Positions 1 to 5,809 of a stretch of 9,918 nucleotides of DNA are shown piece by piece. The notes under the pieces were generated by a model. It was not told the origin of the DNA. It made no database searches and saw only the letters and a program-made list of their open reading frames with translations. Location: the NCBI GenBank assembly GCA_013331595.1, contig DUGE01000093.1, positions 1-9,918 of the forward strand, given 5' to 3'. Both the position numbers and the translations under genes were made by a program. The stretch comes from Microcaldota archaeon. Lineage in GTDB: Archaea > Micrarchaeota > Micrarchaeia > Norongarragalinales > UBA10210. Numbering within the stretch: position 1 is the first letter of the stretch; every line of letters starts with the position of its first letter.

Positions 1-2
1 CC

Positions 3-2243
3 AAGCCGGAGATTCGCAGGGAACGGGAGAATGAAAAGACCGCCGCACCGTCAGGGCTGTACGAGCCGGTCTATGAAAAAAAGACTAAGGAAGTAAAGCA
101 CGTTGCTGCAGAACCGCGCTTTATCCGCGTCACGCGCCAGTTTTCCGGGCTCATGCGCAGCATGGGCAAGGGCGCCAAGTTCACTGACGACCAGCAGGAA
201 GCCCTTAATTTCCTCGAGTGGGACGTCAACCCAGAAAATTTCAGAGCGGCCTACTTCGGAATTCTCGCAGTTGGGATATTCGTTGCCCTCATCCTATCCG
301 GCATTGCCTACCATTATTTTTTCAACGATACCCTTGACACGACCGTCCTGATAGTGTCGGGCGTATTGGTTTTTGCGGCCATCGGAATTTCCTATTATTA
401 TCTAGGGTACCCCAAGGCCGCGGCTGAAAATGAAAAGCTCATGGCCTTGGCCTACGTGCCTGAAATCGTGAATTACTTGAGCATGAGCCTACGCCTTGTG
501 CCCAACTTGGAAAAGGCAGTTGAGTTTGCCGCAAACCACGGGCAGGGAAAGATTGCGGAAGAGCTGAAGAAAATAGTTTGGGACGTGCAATTAGGCCGTT
601 ACGAAAGCATGGAAGAGGCGCTTGATGAATTGGCCTACAAGTGGGGGCCTTACAACGACGACTTCAAGCAAGCGCTCATGCTCATACGAGGCTCGATTTT
701 GGAAACAGACTCGAAAAAGCGCGAGGACCTTTTGAACAAGGCGAGCGCAGACGTGCTTGAAGGCGCGCGGGAGAAGATGGATTTGTACGCGCGCAAGCTC
801 CAGCAGCCCACGGTGTATTTGTATTACTTCGGAATCCTCCTGCCGTTGCTTTTGGCAATCATCCTGCCGATCGGAAGCACGTTCGCAAACATGCCGCTTG
901 CAAAAGCCGAGTATTTGTTTCTGGCCTACAACGTCGTCCTGCCCATTCTCGTTTTCCTTTTCGGAAAGCAAATCATTGCGTCCCGCCCTCCGACCTACGT
1001 TCCACCCGACGTTCCTGAAGACCAGCCGGGCCTTCCGCCCAAAGGCACGTTCAGGCTTGGAGGAATGATAGTTCCAGCCAAAACGCTGGGAATACTTGCG
1101 CTATTGCTTTTCGTTTTCTTGGGTTTTCTTACGGACCAAGGTTGGATGCAAAACCAAGTGAACGCCATTCTCGGCCGCGGGATTGGTGAGGAATTCATAA
1201 TCGGCGGCACCATCGGCAGCATTCCTTCCTATCTCGATCCGGTTTCAAGGCAGGAGGCCATTGCAGCGTTGCCGCACTTGACTTTCTTCGACAAGCAATC
1301 GCTGGCGCTCGGCCCCCTAGTGATTTTGCCGAAAGGGACTTTCATAGGCCAGTTCCTGATTTTCGGGCTGCTCATCGGATTCTCGCTTTTGGTGAGCCTC
1401 TGGCTTTTGGGAGCGTACTGGGAGCGAAAGAAAGTGCAGGATGAAATACGCTACATGGAGGGAGAGTTTCAGGACGCGTTGTACGTTCTGGCCTCGCGCC
1501 TGGGCGAAAACAAGCCCATTGAGGAAGCGTTGAGGGCGTCGGTGCAATTCCTTCCGAAGAGCAAGGTTGGCAAGACGGTGTTCAAGCGCATTCTTGAAAA
1601 CATAACTTTCATGGGGCTCACGCTTGAAGACGCGATTTTCGACAAGACTTTCGGCGTAGTCAAAAACCTTCCCTCGCGGCTGATTCGCAGCGGCCTGCAG
1701 TTCATGGTTGACGCCGTCCAATTGGGCGTGAACGTGGCGGCAAAATCGCTCATCAGCTTTTCAATGCAATTGCGCAACGCCCAGAAGACAGACGAGTCGT
1801 TGAAACGGCTTTTGTCGGACGTTACGACCATGCTGAAGACAATGAGCATTTTCGTCGCGCCCATAGTGCTGGGCGTTGTTTCGGCAATGCAGCGCATTAT
1901 CGTCAATTCCCTTGCCCAGCAGAATTCCGGCGGCTCTTCGCAACTCAACAATATCCAGAACACGGGCTTGGGCGGTTTTGAGGGTCTGAGCCAATTGTTC
2001 CAAGGGAGCGACGTGCTGAAGTCCATTGCAGACCCCACGACTTTCGTTCTGGTAATGGGCGTTTACGTGCTTGAAATTGTCGCCATACTCACGTACTTCA
2101 ACTCGCAGATTGAGGACACGAACAACAAGCTTCACACGTGGGTTTCCGTTGCCTGGGCTTTGCCCATTGCAGCCGCGCTCTATTGCTTCATAGCTTTCTT
2201 CTCATCCAGCTTTATCGGCGCCCTGTCGGGCTCCGGCGGGTGA
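3..2243 (+). CDS. Archaeal type IV pilus/T2S-like platform protein with two F domains (5' partial)
   Basis: Inner-membrane platform protein of the TadC/FlaJ/PilC kind, expected to work with a secretion ATPase in assembling pilin-like subunits. The frame is open to the left edge (746 residues visible), so the start is missing; the visible N-terminus is charged and cytosolic-like. Counting from the Met at 153, hydrophobic segments lie near 33-55, 63-84, 221-243, 253-271, 311-327, 397-420, 564-584, 629-648 and 663-688. Two helical cytosolic F-domain-like blocks lie near 95-220 and 430-560. Both begin with a similar amphipathic helix (YVPEIVNYLSMSLRL; DALYVLASRLGENKPIEEAL) and each leads into a membrane hairpin. 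The last visible residues are small and Gly/Ser-rich. The duplicated F unit is a known architecture for archaeal platform proteins. The family call is strong; the exact pilus type is inferred from the pilin-like genes downstream. Confidence 0.92.
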   Translation, partial: KPEIRRERENEKTAAPSGLYEPVYEKKTKEVKHVAAEPRFIRVTRQFSGLMRSMGKGAKFTDDQQEALNFLEWDVNPENFRAAYFGILAVGIFVALILSGIAYHYFFNDTLDTTVLIVSGVLVFAAIGISYYYLGYPKAAAENEKLMALAYVPEIVNYLSMSLRLVPNLEKAVEFAANHGQGKIAEELKKIVWDVQLGRYESMEEALDELAYKWGPYNDDFKQALMLIRGSILETDSKKREDLLNKASADVLEGAREKMDLYARKLQQPTVYLYYFGILLPLLLAIILPIGSTFANMPLAKAEYLFLAYNVVLPILVFLFGKQIIASRPPTYVPPDVPEDQPGLPPKGTFRLGGMIVPAKTLGILALLLFVFLGFLTDQGWMQNQVNAILGRGIGEEFIIGGTIGSIPSYLDPVSRQEAIAALPHLTFFDKQSLALGPLVILPKGTFIGQFLIFGLLIGFSLLVSLWLLGAYWERKKVQDEIRYMEGEFQDALYVLASRLGENKPIEEALRASVQFLPKSKVGKTVFKRILENITFMGLTLEDAIFDKTFGVVKNLPSRLIRSGLQFMVDAVQLGVNVAAKSLISFSMQLRNAQKTDESLKRLLSDVTTMLKTMSIFVAPIVLGVVSAMQRIIVNSLAQQNSGGSSQLNNIQNTGLGGFEGLSQLFQGSDVLKSIADPTTFVLVMGVYVLEIVAILTYFNSQIEDTNNKLHTWVSVAWALPIAAALYCFIAFFSSSFIGALSGSGG

Positions 2244-2259
2244 TTGAGGTTTTAGAACT

Positions 2260-2730
2260 ATGCGTGAGAAGCAGAAGCACACAAAAACGGTCGCGCAGTT
2301 GCCCGGAGCGCATTCGAAATTAAGCGAAGAACTCTTAGGTGAAATGCTCATAATCCGGAAGGGCAGTAGTGCCGTACACCTGGAAGAAAACGAAGTTACT
2401 AATCCCGATTTTTTTGGAGGCGTCTTTCGGAAAGGGGAAAAAATAATCTGGGTTATGAAGATTAAAAGCGGGAACCGCAAGGGGCGCGAGATTATTGAAA
2501 TCTTCAGGCACATCCGCCAAAACGTAGTGCCTAGCCTTAAGGCCCGTGGTTTTTCCGGGGTAGCGGGCGAGACTTCAAACAATGCATTGCGGAACTATTT
2601 GGTGAAGATGGGGGCAACGGAGTTTGATCTCCCTGGGCGATTCAAAACGCTGGAGTGGCTGGGCTTAAAAAAATTTGTCCCGCCGAAATACTGGTTTAGG
2701 CCCGTGAAGGGCGTTGCCTTGAGGATTTAG
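2260..2730 (+). CDS. Small soluble protein, possibly GNAT acetyltransferase-like
   Basis: A 156-residue protein with no membrane segment or signal peptide, starting at ATG 2260. A GAGGT ribosome-binding-like sequence sits 9 bases upstream. Only 16 bases separate it from the platform gene, so co-transcription is likely. I do not recognise the family with certainty. Around residues 62-72 there is a strand-like KIIWVMKIKSG, then basic NRKGRE and a helix. Residues about 96-122 (GFSGVAGETSNNALRNYLVK followed by MGATEF) resemble the last strand and helix of GNAT acetyltransferases, where an Asn starts a helix ending in a Lys-x-Gly turn. The canonical acetyl-CoA loop R/Q-x-x-G-x-G/A is not clean (R-K-G-R-E-I), so it may be a degenerate or unrelated fold. 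Its place in the pilus locus may reflect modification or an unrelated job. The C-terminus is basic and aromatic. Confidence 0.72.
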   Translation: MREKQKHTKTVAQLPGAHSKLSEELLGEMLIIRKGSSAVHLEENEVTNPDFFGGVFRKGEKIIWVMKIKSGNRKGREIIEIFRHIRQNVVPSLKARGFSGVAGETSNNALRNYLVKMGATEFDLPGRFKTLEWLGLKKFVPPKYWFRPVKGVALRI

Positions 2731-2735
2731 TACGG

Positions 2736-2758
2736 TTGCATGCACCTCCCCTATGCAA
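2736..2758. repeat. Inverted repeat TTGCAT-N11-ATGCAA next to a TATA-like box
   Basis: Six-base perfect inverted arms, TTGCAT at 2736-2741 and ATGCAA at 2753-2758, separated by 11 bases. The right arm ends directly before the TATA-like element at 2759-2769. The left arm overlaps the 8-bp palindrome TGCATGCA (2737-2744). Position and symmetry suit a regulator-binding site for the pilin promoter. Short arms can arise by chance, so this is a candidate only. Confidence 0.35.
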
Positions 2759-2769
2759 GCTTTAAAAGC
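2759..2769 (+). promoter_or_regulatory. TATA-like box upstream of first pilin-like gene
   Basis: GCTTTAAAAGC resembles an archaeal TATA box. With the usual 24-28 base spacing the transcript would begin near 2789, giving a leader of about 85 bases to the TTG start at 2874. The ATG at 2781 lies only about 17 bases from the box centre, too close for a leaderless start. A weaker alternative, GTTATTTTT near 2805-2813, would start the transcript at about 2834, right at the hairpin. Confidence 0.5.
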
Positions 2770-2833
2770 CGCTTTCCGTAATGCTTTCAGGCCTTTGGGC
2801 AAGCGTTATTTTTCGTAAAGGGAGAGGATTAGA

Positions 2834-2857
2834 AAGGAGAAACCTTGGTTTCTCCTT
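2834..2857 (+). repeat. Perfect 11-bp inverted repeat in the leader of the first pilin-like gene
   Basis: AAGGAGAAACC (2834-2844) and GGTTTCTCCTT (2847-2857) are exact reverse complements. As RNA this would fold into a roughly 10-bp stem capped by CUUG. It ends four bases before the GTGAT-containing ribosome-binding stretch (2861-2869). It could modulate translation, stabilise the 5' end, or act as a regulator-binding site. The left arm itself contains AAGGAG, a Shine-Dalgarno-like sequence hidden in the stem. Confidence 0.75.
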
Positions 2858-2860
2858 CTG

Positions 2861-2869
2861 GGGAGTGAT
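2861..2869 (+). promoter_or_regulatory. Ribosome binding site that fixes a TTG start
   Basis: GGGAGTGAT matches the archaeal anti-Shine-Dalgarno complement (GGAGGTGAT) with one base missing. It lies 4 bases before TTG 2874. That spacing supports TTG 2874 over the ATG at 2781 as the real start. Confidence 0.6.
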
Positions 2870-2873
2870 TGTC

Positions 2874-3347
2874 TTGAAGAAAGGTCAAGCGTTCGAAACC
2901 ATGATGCTCGTCATCAGCGTTATAGTCGCAATCGCGATTCTCGGCGTTCTATTGAACATCATCACGAAAGTCCAGCCTCCAGGCAACGATGCGAAATCGG
3001 AAATCGCCAAGGACTTCAAGGACATCTATTCCAAAGGCTTTGGAGTCGCACAATCGAAAAAGCTGACTTTCAAGAAAGGCACGATAGTGCTGAGGGGCGA
3101 AGTCAAGTCGGACACGCCGGTTGACACTTCCTACATCAAATTCGGCTGCGCTCCGGGCGACAATGTGGTTTGCAGCGAACAGAGATTGAGCGTTACTGAC
3201 ACGCAAATTGAGGCGGTGAATGAAGTTGAGGCTTACGCCGACGTTTGCGGCGACGACTCCAAGGATACGATTAAATACTGCGTGGGCATAGGAAGCACTC
3301 CCCAGAAGGCAAGGGACACTTGCACCACCCTTTGCGACATATCGTAA
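2874..3347 (+). CDS. Pilin-like protein 1 (class III-type leader, six Cys)
   Basis: A 157-residue protein read from TTG 2874. An upstream ATG at 2781 exists, but the added 31 residues would bury the leader peptide and include the hairpin region, so it is unlikely. Residues 1-4 are MKKG, followed by QAFE and a hydrophobic helix (about 10-30). This fits an archaeal prepilin leader cut after Gly4, with Glu at +4 of the mature chain. The mature protein would be about 153 residues. The ectodomain is probably beta-rich (for example KKGTIVLRGEVKSDTPVDTS) and holds six cysteines, four of them in the last 50 residues. Leader, helix and disulfide-type ectodomain place it outside the membrane as a pilin or pseudopilin. 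The adhesive or structural role is unknown. Confidence 0.83.
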   Translation: MKKGQAFETMMLVISVIVAIAILGVLLNIITKVQPPGNDAKSEIAKDFKDIYSKGFGVAQSKKLTFKKGTIVLRGEVKSDTPVDTSYIKFGCAPGDNVVCSEQRLSVTDTQIEAVNEVEAYADVCGDDSKDTIKYCVGIGSTPQKARDTCTTLCDIS

Positions 3348-3367
3348 AAAGCTTCGTAGCGCTTCTT

Positions 3368-3390
3368 GGGGAAGAGCTTTAATATTCCCC
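3368..3390. repeat. GGGGAA/TTCCCC inverted repeat bracketing a TATA box
   Basis: GGGGAA (3368-3373) and TTCCCC (3385-3390) are perfect complements with an 11-base spacer containing CTTTAATA, the TATA-like core of the next gene. A T-rich run follows immediately. It may act as a hairpin-plus-U-tract terminator for the upstream gene, as an operator over the promoter, or both. Confidence 0.45.
3377..3385 (+). promoter_or_regulatory. TATA-like box for the 65-residue pilin-like gene
   Basis: CTTTAATAT, centred about 28 bases before ATG 3410. This spacing predicts transcription starting at or next to the ATG, so a leaderless mRNA. No Shine-Dalgarno-like sequence precedes the ATG, which agrees. Confidence 0.6.
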
Positions 3391-3406
3391 TTTTTCTTTT
3401 CTTTCT
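3391..3406 (+). terminator. T-rich tract after pilin-like gene 1
   Basis: A 16-base tract of T interrupted only by C (TTTTTCTTTTCTTTCT), 43 bases after the stop codon at 3345-3347. Archaeal termination is driven by such U-rich stretches. It lies between the next gene's TATA box and its ATG, so termination and the next start would overlap. Confidence 0.5.
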
Positions 3407-3409
3407 ATT

Positions 3410-3607
3410 ATGCCTAACGCCAAAGTTGCCAGGAATTTCAAGTCCCAGTCGTGGACCCCCATTTACATGATTATCGTAATCATCATCGCAGTGATTCTCC
3501 TGCTGACTTTCGTAAAGCCTTTGTTCAACCAGGCGCAGGGCGCTTCCCAGCAGGGCCTTGACAGCGCCCAGCAGGCGCTGAAATCAATTGCAATAGCACT
3601 GTCGTAA
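3410..3607 (+). CDS. Small pilin-like protein 2 (65 aa, candidate main subunit)
   Basis: A 65-residue protein starting at ATG 3410, supported by the TATA spacing. Residues 1-12 are basic and end KS, followed by QSWTPIY and a very hydrophobic helix (about 17-38, MIIVIIIAVILLLTFV). KSQ.S..PI closely matches the next gene's leader (KSQVSAPIE), so the cut is expected after Ser12, leaving about 53 residues. The tail is a short Gln/Ala/Ser-rich amphipathic helix with no cysteines. Some archaeal type IV pilins are similarly short (methanogen structural pilins are about 60-75 residues). This one could be a main structural subunit, a spacer, or a small membrane partner of the larger pilins. The short length limits certainty, but clear promoter placement and neighbouring homologous leaders support a real gene. 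Confidence 0.82.
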   Translation: MPNAKVARNFKSQSWTPIYMIIVIIIAVILLLTFVKPLFNQAQGASQQGLDSAQQALKSIAIALS

Positions 3608-3637
3608 AAACCACTATGCCTTTTCGGGTTTGAACAC

Positions 3638-3655
3638 AGTTGTTTTAAAACAACT
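3638..3655. promoter_or_regulatory. 18-bp perfect palindrome containing a TATA-like box
   Basis: AGTTGTTTTAAAACAACT is its own reverse complement, centred between 3646 and 3647 on TTTTAAAA. The centre is 25.5 bases before ATG 3672, the right distance for a leaderless start there. A dyad of this length over a TATA element could serve as an operator for a dimeric regulator, or the symmetry may simply be a strong AT-rich TATA with chance flanks. Confidence 0.6.
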
Positions 3656-3671
3656 TTTCTTAATGCCTATC

Positions 3672-4352
3672 ATGCTTTCTGCCATTCGCAAAACCGGCAA
3701 GTCGAAATCGCAAGTGTCGGCGCCAATAGAGCTTTTCGTCGCCGTCATAATCCTCGCCCTCACGCTTTCAATAGGGTGGAGCGTCATCAACACCACTTCC
3801 CAGGCCAAGTGCGAGGCGAAGCTCAAGACGCAGACTCAAAACCTCAAGAACGCCATGCTTGACGTTGCGTTAGGCAGTTCTGGAACGAGCAGAACGGTTT
3901 ACTTCCAATTCCCAAGCTGCGGCTCGCAGCAAACCATAGGCCTGCAGTTCGTCTTGTACCAAAAACCGGAATACTGCCGGCTTTGTACTGGGACTTACGG
4001 CTACTGCTGGCAGGTTGTGCCAATTGCAAAAGACCCGGCCAGCCCGGGCAAGTTCGTGCAAATCTCGAACGCAATTTCGTGCGTCAACATGGCCGGAGAC
4101 ATTCAAATCAGCAGGGATGCGGCCGACGCGCAGTGCGTGGAGCTTTCAAGCAAGCCGTGCTTGAATGAAAACAACTGCAATGCGGCGGACTACGGCATTT
4201 CCCGCGAGGTTTTGGACAATTCGCGGTGGAGCACGCTTTCCGGCGAAAGAAGCTCGGCGTTCGACATTGTCCTGACGAAGAAAACCGTATTGGGAACGAA
4301 CGGCGAAGAGCAGGGTTCGATTGAAGTTTGCGCGAAAAAGAAAACCGGTTGA
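3672..4352 (+). CDS. Pilin-like protein 3 (ten Cys ectodomain)
   Basis: A 226-residue protein read from ATG 3672, chosen because it lies about 25 bases downstream of the palindromic TATA box. The in-frame TTG 3630 and ATG 3663 would add 14 or 3 residues, with 3630 upstream of the promoter. The leader is MLSAIRKTGKSKS, then QVSAPIE and a hydrophobic helix (about 19-39). Cleavage is expected after Ser13, with an acidic residue at +7. The ectodomain of about 185 residues contains ten cysteines, including clustered YCRLC, YCWQ and CLNENNC, which point to an extensively disulfide-bonded extracellular fold. KSQVSAPIE is the clearest archaeal pilin-type leader in the window. It follows the 65-residue gene with a separate promoter. 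The ectodomain fold is not recognised. Confidence 0.88.
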   Translation: MLSAIRKTGKSKSQVSAPIELFVAVIILALTLSIGWSVINTTSQAKCEAKLKTQTQNLKNAMLDVALGSSGTSRTVYFQFPSCGSQQTIGLQFVLYQKPEYCRLCTGTYGYCWQVVPIAKDPASPGKFVQISNAISCVNMAGDIQISRDAADAQCVELSSKPCLNENNCNAADYGISREVLDNSRWSTLSGERSSAFDIVLTKKTVLGTNGEEQGSIEVCAKKKTG

Positions 4353-4372
4353 CGTCCGCAATTGGACTGTAG

Positions 4373-4382
4373 GATTTTAAGT
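4373..4382 (+). promoter_or_regulatory. TATA-like box for pilin-like gene 4
   Basis: GATTTTAAGT lies 20 bases after the preceding stop. Its centre is 25.5 bases before GTG 4403 and about 40 bases before ATG 4418, so either a leaderless GTG start or a short leader to the ATG is possible. The following GTTTTTG (4381-4387) may also help terminate the upstream transcript. Confidence 0.45.
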
Positions 4383-4417
4383 TTTTGTTGAAACATTGCA
4401 ATGTGCGTGGGCCGAAA

Positions 4418-5125
4418 ATGCTAAAATTAATTTCGAAAGTTTTCCAGCCAATTGCTTTCCCCGTGGGGCAAAGCCGCGGGCAGATTGAAATGTCCGTGCT
4501 AACGCGATTTGCCATGGTTTTCTTCATAATGGCGCTCGCCGCCATAATGCTCATGTTTTCCAACCGCGAGCAGCGCGGGTTGTGCACCACCCAGGCGGAA
4601 TTGAACGCCCAGCAGATTGCCTCTTCCATAAACCAAGTTCTCACCTCGCCTTCTGAAGACGAGCGGCTTGTAATCCCCATTGTCGCTGCGCTGAGCGTGG
4701 GCGAGAGGGACAGGGCGCGCTATACAGTAACGATAACCAAGAGGCCTTCACAAAAAATTTTTTCCATCGGAGTTTCAACAGAGTCAAAGGACTGCAGCGG
4801 GTTCCAGAGCGTCGGCTACGGGCAAATGGAAGAAGGCAACATTTTCTTCCAGAGCAGGCTCAATACGCCCGCGCATGTTGTAATCGAGACTTTCGGAGGC
4901 GAAAGCCTGGACATGCTTAAGCTCACGCCATCCCTTCCGACCGACCGCACTTCCTATCTCATAGTCTTGAAATGCAAGCACAAGACTTTCAACGGCGCGG
5001 AGTATTTGTATTTGCAGAATTGCAATTACGCGCCGCCCGGCGAGACGAGCGTTTCGCCAGAGCAATGCCTGAAGCTGGATAATGCCGACATTGACAAGCC
5101 TGAAGCCTGCGGCTTCCCGCCTTAA
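4418..5125 (+). CDS. Pilin-like protein 4 (SRGQ leader, six Cys)
   Basis: A 235-residue protein from ATG 4418. GTG 4403 and TTG 4385/4388 are in-frame alternatives; GTG 4403 fits the TATA spacing, but no clear ribosome binding site decides. The leader is unusually long for this set (about 21 residues), ending SRG, then QIEMSVL and a hydrophobic helix (about 31-47, AMVFFIMALAAIMLMF). Cleavage is expected after Gly21. The mature chain has an acidic residue at +3. The ectodomain of about 190 residues has six cysteines; the first lies just after the helix and the last three lie within 35 residues of the C-terminus. A stretch rich in strands (RYTVTITKRPSQKIFSIGVS) suggests a beta-sheet domain. Long leaders are known in archaeal pilins. 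The function beyond pilin-like assembly is not recognisable. Confidence 0.87.
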   Translation: MLKLISKVFQPIAFPVGQSRGQIEMSVLTRFAMVFFIMALAAIMLMFSNREQRGLCTTQAELNAQQIASSINQVLTSPSEDERLVIPIVAALSVGERDRARYTVTITKRPSQKIFSIGVSTESKDCSGFQSVGYGQMEEGNIFFQSRLNTPAHVVIETFGGESLDMLKLTPSLPTDRTSYLIVLKCKHKTFNGAEYLYLQNCNYAPPGETSVSPEQCLKLDNADIDKPEACGFPP

Positions 5126-5134
5126 ATTCAAAGC

Positions 5135-5146
5135 GTAATAAATAAT
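5135..5146 (+). promoter_or_regulatory. TATA-like element for pilin-like gene 5
   Basis: GTAATAAATAAT in the 49-base gap before GTG 5175. Its centre at about 5141 predicts a transcript start near 5166, a leader of around 9 bases. Confidence 0.4.
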
Positions 5147-5164
5147 GTGCGCGTATGTTGTGGC

Positions 5165-5169
5165 GTGAT
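5165..5169 (+). promoter_or_regulatory. GTGAT ribosome binding site supporting a GTG start
   Basis: GTGAT lies 5 bases before GTG 5175. The same core precedes TTG 2874 and the minus-strand ATG 7882, all at 3-5 bases, so it appears to be this genome's Shine-Dalgarno form. It supports the non-ATG start. Confidence 0.5.
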
Positions 5170-5174
5170 TTATT

Positions 5175-5756
5175 GTGAAATACGTTAAAAAAGCAAGGAA
5201 GGGGTTCATCGGCCCGCTGGGCGATGACATTCCCAGCATTTTCCCCATTGTTTTCGCCATACTTCTTTTTACGGGCTCGATTTTGTACGCCAACCAGATG
5301 GTTGCACAGAAAGCAAAGCAGAACAGCATTCGCGAGGGGGCGATGGCCCTGTCCTACCTTGTGACTGAAAACGGCTTCATCAGCAAGGATTCTTTTGAAA
5401 AGGAAAAGCTCTGCGGCGACAAGCTCAAGCCCCGCGGCGCGTCGCTTGGAGTCACGTTCCTCATTACGTACAAGCGTTTTTGCAACGGCATTCCCATTGA
5501 CCCGGCTAGCGACGACCCGAACTTGAATCCTTATAGCGCCCGTGGGGATGCTGTTCTCCCTTACTACGCCGGCTCTTCGGGAGAGCAGGGTGAAACTTGG
5601 TTTTACTGCTCCAACGAGCCCAAGGCTTTGGACGGCGCTTTGTTCAAGCCCCCTGCGCAATCAGTTCTCTTGTCTTTCCCAATCGCAGTCCCCTGCCCGG
5701 ACGAGGATAGTTACACCAACGGGCTGGGCGTTGTTAACGTAATATCGTGGAAGTGA
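5175..5756 (+). CDS. Pilin-like protein 5 (divergent KGF leader, four Cys)
   Basis: A 193-residue protein from GTG 5175, supported by the GTGAT upstream. The leader MKYVKKARKG is strongly basic. It is followed by FIGPLGDDIPSIFP and a hydrophobic helix (about 22-38). The expected cut after Gly10 would leave Phe at +1 instead of the Gln found in the other five proteins, and acidic residues come as a DD pair at +7/+8. The ectodomain of about 150 residues contains four cysteines (LCGD, FCNG, FYCS, PCPD) and several Gly/Pro loops. Single-helix topology and position between two other pilin-like genes support the same class, but the leader variation suggests a specialised minor subunit or a non-processed assembly partner. 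The fold is not recognised. Confidence 0.86.
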   Translation: MKYVKKARKGFIGPLGDDIPSIFPIVFAILLFTGSILYANQMVAQKAKQNSIREGAMALSYLVTENGFISKDSFEKEKLCGDKLKPRGASLGVTFLITYKRFCNGIPIDPASDDPNLNPYSARGDAVLPYYAGSSGEQGETWFYCSNEPKALDGALFKPPAQSVLLSFPIAVPCPDEDSYTNGLGVVNVISWK

Positions 5757-5765
5757 TGGCATCCC

Positions 5766-5774
5766 TTTCTTTTT
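5766..5774 (+). terminator. T-rich stretch after pilin-like gene 5
   Basis: TTTCTTTTT begins 9 bases after the stop codon at 5754-5756. It is consistent with a U-tract archaeal terminator. It also forms the left arm of an A/T inverted repeat (5768-5783). Confidence 0.4.
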
Positions 5775-5787
5775 GAAAAAAGATGCA

Positions 5788-5806
5788 CGCAGAGCTTTGC
5801 TCTGCG
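5788..5806. repeat. 8-bp perfect hairpin CGCAGAGC/GCTCTGCG
   Basis: Perfect 8-base arms separated by TTT. The GC-rich stem would be stable as RNA on either strand. It is seven bases upstream of the second palindrome, whose arms share the GCAGA / TCTGC pattern. Confidence 0.7.
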
Positions 5807-5809
5807 GCA

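Noticed and set aside
591..2135. Several minus-strand open frames of 75-189 codons opposite the platform gene
   Set aside because: They are shadows of a well-supported membrane protein on the plus strand; their translations overlap one another and show no coherent domain or start signal.
2781..2873. Extended N-terminus of pilin-like protein 1 from ATG 2781
   Set aside because: The ATG is too close to the TATA-like box for a leaderless start, the added residues cover the perfect hairpin and the ribosome site, and they would bury the KKGQ leader.
3630..3671. TTG 3630 start for pilin-like protein 3
   Set aside because: It lies upstream of the palindromic TATA box; ATG 3672 has the right spacing and gives a normal leader.
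4356..4369. Inverted repeat GTCC-N6-GGAC as a terminator
   Set aside because: The stem has only four pairs and is not directly followed by a T-tract; likely chance.
4108..4680. Minus-strand frame of 190 codons across the junction of pilin-like genes 3 and 4
   Set aside because: It spans two plus-strand genes and their promoter, and its sequence is rich in Ser/Arg/Cys in the way antisense shadows are.
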